Source: Ascoidea tarda (nom. inval.) (taxonomy: Eukaryota > Ascomycota > Saccharomycetes > Ascoideales > Ascoideaceae). From it: a stretch of 24,073 nucleotides of DNA. The translations under genes were made by a program, and so were the position numbers. Below, piece by piece: positions 17,814-24,073 of the stretch. Location of the stretch: the NCBI GenBank assembly GCA_030560485.1, contig JAKTTS010000224.1, forward strand, positions 1 to 24,073, given 5' to 3'. Each line of letters begins with the position of its first letter. Position 1 is the first letter of the stretch. Below the pieces are notes generated by a model, which had not been told where the DNA came from, did not search any database, and saw only the letters and a program-made list of their open reading frames with translations.

Positions 17814-18200
17814 TCAAATGTTTTTGAAATTTTCATGATTTGTTAAATGTTTTGCTAAATTAATAGCAGTTTTGTTTTTACAATAAATGATTGGTTTAAT
17901 TGTCAGACCACCAATATTAAGAAACACCAGATTAATGAAAATTACTACTTTAGCAGTTTTATTGGGAGCAGTATAATCTGCCACACAACTTAATATTGAC
18001 ACCGAGATCTGACTCATCGTGCTTTATTGAACAATCAAATAATTAATAAAACCCATATAACAGCCCATTCATTTTCGGTTAGCAAATTGATTTGTCAAAT
18101 CACTGTTAGTCAACAGGTCATAATGATAAGTAGCAGCTTTGATATAAAATATAGACATGTCATTCGCTTTTAAATACTTAACGATTTTTTTTTGTCAGAG
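17814..18200 (-). pseudogene. RNase H remnant of element 1
   Basis: On the minus strand a stretch ending IKPIIYCKNKTAINLAKHL matches the C-terminal half of copia RNase H and the corresponding part of element 3 (VKPFIFCYNKTPVRFAKHF). A fossil, broken. Confidence 0.75.
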
Positions 18201-18399
18201 ATTAAATTGCACTTAGCAGGGATTGGATAATAGCAAGTAAACCTTTAAAAGGAAAAGCAATATTGTAGCGTAAACATTTGAGAAAAATTAAAAACATACT
18301 AATAATAGAGGGATAAAAAAATCTATAGTCTTCAGATAATTATTTCTTGATTGCAAAATCCAACAGTGTATTAAAATTAGCCATTTTTGAAATTGAATA

Positions 18400-18960
18400 T
18401 CATTGTCATTCATTTATTCAAATATTAACCAGCAGTTGCAAAGCATGATTTTCTATTGACACAGTAATCCCATTAATAGAATGAACAATATGAAGTCTGA
18501 TGAACTTTTATATGATTGGTCTTAAATTTTTTGGCCTAAATTTAAAGACTAATAACGTCCTGACTGTAATTGTTGGTTTTTCACAAAAATTATTAATGAT
18601 GAGTTCATTGACTTACAAACCCATGAAACATTTGTTTTCTTTAAATTTGAGATAGTGCACTCCATTTTTTGTCATAGTCTTTTTAAACCTGATGTATAAT
18701 AAAACCATTGACTACTTTGTTGTACCAGTGAAAAAAAGACTGTTTGAGTGCTTAAACTGATATATGCATTTCCTAAACATTCAATGAGTTAGCACCATCA
18801 ACTAAATGTCGTTGTTGTCTGTTATAGATTTTTTTCTCAATTTCATTATGAATATATGCGATACTGCCAACTATTTGATGCACAGTGTCCTTTTTTAAAG
18901 CAACCGCAACAAGATACATTCTCACATTTTTATATTTAATAACTGGACTTTATTGTTTTT
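18400..18960 (-). pseudogene. Reverse transcriptase remnant of element 1
   Basis: Minus-strand sequence resembles the start of the copia reverse transcriptase, including a stretch like VRMYLVAVALKK followed by VHQIVG, the place of the family's HQMDV motif. A fossil, broken. Confidence 0.6.
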
Positions 18961-19562
18961 TATAGTCAATGGTCTTTTTCCGATCATTTTATTGAACAGC
19001 TAATCTAACTTTTTCAAATTTACCTTTATGACCATTTTTTATGGTAATAATTTTGGAACAAGTAACAGCGGTTTTCCTTGGCGGAAGGTCCTTCAATAAC
19101 TTGATGTCGTTCTTCATAATAGCAGTTAGTTTTTTGAGACTGGCAAGTATTCATTTTTGGTCTGCAACAATTGGGTTTTCAAGAAAAACTGTAATAAACG
19201 CAGCCAACAGACAAAACACAAACAACCGAGATTTGATTGTTTTTCGTGGGTTTTTGGTTTAAATTTTGAAAATGCAGTCAAAATCGTTATCTTCACTTTA
19301 AAATATATTATTTTTAGGTATTTTTGATGTCAACCAATCAAATTTAATTATTTTATCAGTATTGAAAATCCCGTTGCGTCATCTTTTAGAAAGGCACTAT
19401 TTTTAATTACTTTTTTTAAATTTTCCATTTTTTTTTGAATCAAGAGTATCATATTTTTTACAGATAATATTTCCATTGACGCTTTTGGCATTTTCATTTT
19501 CGCTGTTTGATCATGAATCAATAAATGATACTTTAGTAGTTTGATCAGTCTAATTAATTAAA

Positions 19563-20573
19563 TTAATTATATTTGGCTTCGAAGACAATCGATAGACCTC
19601 CCATATTTCTGTAGCCAACTAAAATTATTTCATCAGCAGAAGCAGTATTAACAACACCGGATGTAAACAGGTGGCTTTTGAATGGAAGTTTTGCTTCATT
19701 AAAATGACATTGTGAAAATACCATCACTGTAGCCTTGCTGGGATCGAAGCCTCTATAAAGTTTTAGTTGCTCATTATAATTGACAAAACTATACCAAACA
19801 GCACTTTCAGCCTTTTTTTTAAACACAAACCCAGTGAAACTATTTCATATGCCGCACATTTAAATATTTTCAGATGTTTGACACCAAATGAATTTCCAAG
19901 AAAATTGTTGTATGGTGTATTTACCAATTGTGGCTATTAATTGAAAATTAAATTGAGCAAGTAGAAAGCACGTTTAACTGCTTTATTTCATAAATTTTCG
20001 GGAACATTTCCGTTTGCCAAAAAAGTTTTTTCTTTTTAAATAATTTTTTTTTGCAGCTATCCGCAACACCATTTTGATGAGACTTGTGTAGGACTGAAAT
20101 TTTTTGTTTGATACCATTATTAACATAAAACACATTAAACATATCAGTTGGAACTTCATTATATGATTTTACTGTAATTTTTTTTTTAATCAATGGATTT
20201 AAAGAGAGATTCAAATGATATATGTGTTTTGCAATAGCCAGTGACCGATTAATCATTGAAATCATCCACAAATTACCGGTATAATCATCAATAACAGTAG
20301 GATAATTTTTTCTCGGATCACTAGCAGTTGTAGGTAAAGGACCAATAACGTCAACATGAATCAAATCAATTTTTGATTCCAGCTCGTAGTTGACGTTTCA
20401 TTGATAATCTTTGATGCTTTAGCTGTATGACAGTCGTCGCAGGTTGGTGAACCATCTATTTGGATATCATAATGTGTCAGGGCTTCAATTTTGGCTGATC
20501 TACCAGGGAAATCAATCCTATCATGATGACTCACGGCAGCAGTGGCATTATTTTCAATTCCAAAACAACACAA
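19563..20573 (-). pseudogene. Integrase remnant of element 1
   Basis: Two readable pieces (20573-19948 and 19826-19563). The first holds the pre-integrase part (IQIDGSPTCDDCHTAKASK), then HVDVIGPLPTTASDP and DDYTG; the second matches the integrase C-terminal part (LKLYRGFDPSKATVMVFSQC). A fossil, broken. Confidence 0.82.
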
Positions 20574-21711
20574 ATAAAGACCATTTCAAAAATCTTGACC
20601 AATAATCATTTTATCAACATAAATTTTGTTTTTAACAAATGTAGTTTTAGCACCGTTATTTGTTGTTGCAAAAAAAAAGTTTCAATTTGCATTATTTGGA
20701 ACAAATTACATTTTCTGTATTTTTAACACATTTTGAAATTGATCAGTCTCAATGGCCGCAGCATTATTTTTATAATATTAGAGAGCAGTGATTATTGCCG
20801 ACTACAGGTTTAAAGCTAACCAACAAGGTTTTGTTAATACAGATATGCTGAGAAATTTCAGAATAAAAATATAGCTTTAAACAATTTATTTTAATTATTT
20901 TATCTGAATTAATGCACAATGTATTCCGGACATTTCAAAATATGCCATCTAACTTCACATCAGTGACTAAACTAGATGCCACTCACTCAATGGCAAAATT
21001 ATTTTTACACGACATCTGTACTATGTCGGAGGAGATTTCTTTTTTTTCATGTATTTGTAGCCACTATCAGTAGCAAAAGCAGTAGTGCCAAAAGTAACCA
21101 CTGTAGTTGATGATTTTACTCCACGAAACAAATTATTAACAAAATAATTGGCTGAAATTTTTTCATCAGATAATCCAATCTTACCAGAATCACTAAATTG
21201 ATTAAAAATTTTCTTTTTATTATTGTTATTAAAGTTTAAATGGCCAAAAAAAAATGAATAACCTGATTATTTATTCCACCTTTAAAAACATTGTTTGGAA
21301 GTTTGCTGAGAAACTTGTTGTAATTCCTTTTAGAGCCGACCTGCAATCGCCACTGACCAATAGTCATAAACCTACCAAAAAAAATAGCCGCCTGAATCTC
21401 AACATTACCATAGAGCTTTACACACTGTAGTCATACGTCATGACTATATCAATTGTTGTAGAAAATTTTTCACAACACAGCTGGGGCCAATCCGCTACTA
21501 ACCAACGTATGGGACGTAGAGTCCAAAGCAATAATACTTTTTTTGATTCGTTATATTTACATAATTCGACACCGAGTTTAATGTATGCACAATTCAAAGC
21601 ACGAAACTGAGCAGCTTTGAGAGTTTAAACCCAGCCTCAGATAATAAAACTGGCGGCATCGCGCATTTTTTTTGTTCATGCCATCGAACATTTGCGATCT
21701 GGCTGATAATT

Positions 21712-21937
21712 CGTTGGAGATTGTTTATAGTAGATACAGTAGTGAACAAATGATATATTGATTGTAAACTAATAGTTAATACGTTGTGGAAAAAATAAAA
21801 ATAAAAACTAGAAAATTGGAGCGGAGGCGCTAAATATATACGTCGTAGATTACAAGACAACGTCGGTTTTTAGCACAGAGCTCACGTACCTGCAATATTG
21901 CGTGTCATAGTGCGTGATAATAGTTCTTGTTTCAACA
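21712..21937 (-). repeat. 5' LTR of element 1
   Basis: About 226 bp, starting TGTTGAAAC on the minus strand and ending near TCTCCAACG. It abuts reverse transcriptase sequence of element 3 on the plus strand. Confidence 0.8.
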
Positions 21938-23726
21938 ACTACGAAAGGACATTTTGTCCTACTATTACTCATAAATATGTCAGATTTTTTTTTGCTGTTG
22001 CTGCTTCAAATGCGAGCACTGTGAATCAAATGGATGTCAGTACCACATTTTTTTAGAGTGATATTTAGAAAGAAGTGTTTATGAAATGACCACCACATTT
22101 TGCCAATGCTGATGACTCATCAAATGTATGGAACTTGCATGAATGGTTTACTCTCTTAAAAAGGGTTTTGTTGCTGGTGAAACAATATGGTTAATGCTTA
22201 ATTATAGCTGGTGATTGAAAAAGCTATCCATAAAAATGGAGTGTTTTATTTTGGCTATAAAACCAGCGAATACTTCTTGACGTTTTATGTACATGACTTT
22301 ATCATTTCTGGGTTTTGTGACTATAACATTAATGTAGTTAGAGTGTTTTGTAGATCCCAAATTGGAATGAAAACCTTAGGATCGATTCCGGTCAAATTCT
22401 TTCGAGTCGATTCTGTGCAATTTGACCATAGAATCTATTTTTCAATAATCAACTATGTTAGGCAAATGCTGGTCAATATCAAAATGAATAAATCTGATAG
22501 ATCCTCTACTTCAATAATGGATAATCTTTTTAAACTGTTGGTTTTTGCGGATACCAAAAACTTATCTGTAGAAAATCAATTATTTCATCGCTCTATTTTT
22601 GGTATGGTTTTGTTTGCTAAAAAATGAATACGCACCAATCTTGAATTTTTTGTTGAATCTTTAAGTCACTATTTTTAAAAGCTTTGTGAGTTGCACTTAG
22701 CTTTGGTTAAAAAAGGTGCTTAGGTATTTGAAAGCTAATGACATATCTATCATTTATCACAAAGCAGCTATTTTTCATTTTGATGATTTCAGCGACACTT
22801 ACTTGAGTGATGATTTTGCTCACAAAAAGTTGGCTGGCGGATATATTTTTCTTATCAATATTTCCTGTGTTATATGGAGCTGCAAAAAACTGATTTCTGT
22901 TTTATTACTCAGTTCTGTGGCAAAGTACATTCTTTTCATTGTAGCTGCTAAAGTAGTGATTTTCACTAATTTGGAGCTTCATGAAATTGGTGTCTTGGCT
23001 GTTAAGCCATTCATTTTTTGTTACAACAAGACTCCTGTTCGTTTTGCAAAACATTTTAAAATCTATAAAATTTTCAAAGTCATTTGTATCTGCTACCACT
23101 TTATTAAAGAAGATCTTAGTGAAGCTTTTGAATTGGCCAAAGTTGATACTGGAGTTCACTTAAATGACAAGTTGACAAAATGTCTTTTTATTTCTAAGTT
23201 TTCAAAATTGTTTAGATTATCTCATTTCTGAAAAGTACATAAGACAGAAATTGTTACTTCATTTTTTTGTCAAACAGTATTTTGACATAATTTCTGTCCT
23301 TCACTATTTGTTTTTGGTTTTTCTATTTTGATTTTATTAATTTATTTATAGTTATTATTATCAGCATGGGCTTGCCGCTGATGTGGGGGGTTTTCGTCTT
23401 GGTCAAGGATTTATAGGATCATCTGTGATTTTTTGGCTTAAAGAGCAGCTCGGCTCTCTTATGCTGAGTGATGCATACGCTCAACAATTTTAGGATGGTG
23501 ATGAAACTTGAAGTATTATCACGCATTTTGACATGCACTACTTCACGTGCGTAGGCCTCGTGCTAAAAACCCGCGTTTTTTTGTAATCTACGACTCCTTT
23601 TTATTTAGTTTTTCCGCTCCAATTTTCTAGTTTTTATCTTGATTTTTCTGATAAACTAATAACTACTAAATTATTATGAATAAATTATTTGTCTTTTGAG
23701 GTATCTATTATGAAAAATCTTCGACA
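21938..23726 (+). mobile_element. Fossil Ty1/copia LTR retrotransposon, element 3 (3' half only)
   Basis: A plus-strand copia remnant that starts inside reverse transcriptase and runs to a full 3' LTR (23499-23726). Parts are reverse transcriptase (21938-22640; VNQMDV near the start, FIISGFCD, then the ML..IKM..S..STSIMDNL stretch), RNase H (22716-23231; LSSVAKY, FCYNKTPVRFAKHF, CYHFIKEDL, LTKCLF) and a 3' noncoding region with a purine tract (23491-23498) before the LTR. Gag, protease and integrase are not here. It is broken, though its coding parts are the best kept of the three, with several breaks. Confidence 0.88.
23499..23726 (+). repeat. 3' LTR of element 3
   Basis: 228 bp, TGATGAAAC to TTCGACA, preceded by TAGGATGG. 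CACGTG at 23544-23549, 45 bases from the start. It aligns over its length with the LTRs of element 1. Confidence 0.85.
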
Positions 23727-23852
23727 TATAGCTATTGACATTAAAGGTTGGGTTTTTTCTATATTTCTTTTGATGTTCTTTAATTTCAAATATTTTGTTT
23801 CTTGCTTAGTGGCATATTTACGAAGTTCGGCTGCTTTTTTGTATGCTTTATT
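23727..23852 (-). pseudogene. Coding-like fragment next to the LTR of element 3
   Basis: On the minus strand a frame without stops runs from 23852 down to the LTR edge (and a little into the LTR). It encodes about 42 residues, including KAAELRKYATKQETKYLKLK, an amphipathic, charged, helix-like composition unlike random AT-rich DNA. There is no ATG at its start; the codon before is a TAG. It might be the 3' end of a host gene cut by element 3, or an exon after a TAG 3' splice site, but no TACTAAC-type branch point is seen. Family not recognised. Confidence 0.3.
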
Positions 23853-23952
23853 CTAATAATACAATTAAAAATAATATATCAAACTAAATTAAATTGGTAC
23901 CCAAAAACATCATGCTAAAAATTAGGTGGTATATAATAGGGTTTTATTCAAA

Positions 23953-24072
23953 TTATATTTCAAATACATTTGGCATTAAAATGTTATACAGGATCATCAT
24001 CATTGAAGTATCATGGCTATGAGGGTTTTTCTTGTGAAACTTAATTACTATGTTCTCAATTTGGCAGTAATT
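23953..24072 (-). CDS. Possible C-terminal end of a gene running off the window
   Basis: A minus-strand frame is open from the window edge to a TAA at 23953-23955, about 39 codons (with IENIVIKFHKKNPHSHD and ending in LMPNVFEI). It could be the end of a host gene or chance. Nothing in it identifies a family. Confidence 0.25.
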   Translation of the reverse strand, partial: NYCQIENIVIKFHKKNPHSHDTSMMMILYNILMPNVFEI

Positions 24073-24073
24073 T

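Larger units (their letters stand above)
12416..21937 (-). mobile_element. Fossil Ty1/copia LTR retrotransposon, element 1 (interrupted by element 2)
   Basis: A minus-strand copia element. Its 5' LTR is at 21712-21937 and its 3' LTR at 12416-12641; its own sequence is in two blocks, 17471-21937 and 12416-12705. Parts in order on the minus strand are a gag/protease region (~21700-20600), integrase (20573-19948), integrase C-terminal part (19826-19563), reverse transcriptase (~18960-18400) and RNase H (~18200-17814). The order INT before RT marks the copia (Pseudoviridae) group. A purine tract (12642-12648, AGGAGGG on the minus strand) abuts the 3' LTR. It is heavily broken, probably more than ten breaks. 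The LTR arms differ at roughly a quarter of positions by eye, so it is old. The flanks (GCAGT left, ACTAC right) do not match as a target duplication. Confidence 0.85.

Noticed and set aside
19041-19262. 73-codon plus-strand open frame
   Set aside because: It lies antisense to pol of element 1 and reads as a shadow.
1-24073. CRISPR array, bacterial operon or toxin-antitoxin system
   Set aside because: No regularly spaced repeats or Shine-Dalgarno-led gene clusters; the gene types are those of a yeast nucleus.

Overview
The window looks like nuclear DNA of a budding yeast (Saccharomycotina). It is AT-rich, the host genes have no visible introns, the proteins are rich in Asn and Ser, there is an intronless tRNA-Thr closely resembling the S. 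cerevisiae gene, and the protein families (endosulfine Igo, Zn2Cys6 regulator) and Ty1/copia elements with ~225-bp LTRs fit that group. I could not fix the genus or say whether CUG is reassigned.

The left half (1-12.3 kb) is host DNA. An endosulfine/Igo homologue (minus, 80-1183) and a single-pass membrane protein of unknown function (plus, 1826-2497) diverge from a 642-bp promoter that holds two CACGTG boxes and nested repeats. A tRNA-Thr(AGU) gene follows. Then come four minus-strand genes: a PHAF1/UPF0183 homologue (3026-5068), two diverged paralogues of an unrecognised family (5332-6564 and 7635-8558), and a Zn2Cys6 transcription factor (9304-12003). A GC-rich patch at about 4.9-5.95 kb covers the start of the PHAF1 gene and the end of the first paralogue.

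The right half (12,327-23,726) is almost wholly a nest of fossil Ty1/copia LTR retrotransposons of one family. Element 1 (minus) runs from a 5' LTR at 21,712-21,937 to a 3' LTR at 12,416-12,641. It is split by element 2 (plus, 12,711-17,465), which has its own two LTRs and a decayed 5-bp target duplication and sits in the 3' noncoding part of element 1. To the right is the 3' half of element 3 (plus, 21,938-23,726), and to the left an 89-bp LTR fragment. All three are heavily broken and look old. Beyond 23,727 a short coding-like stretch may be a host gene remnant, and another open frame runs off the edge.

The host genes do not form an operon or an obvious pathway. The endosulfine and PHAF1 homologues both belong to families tied to nutrient stress, quiescence or autophagy, but their closeness here need not mean anything. 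I found no convincing new multi-gene system. The strongest points for follow-up are the altered endosulfine motif, the unrecognised paralogue pair and the fine structure of the retrotransposon nest.
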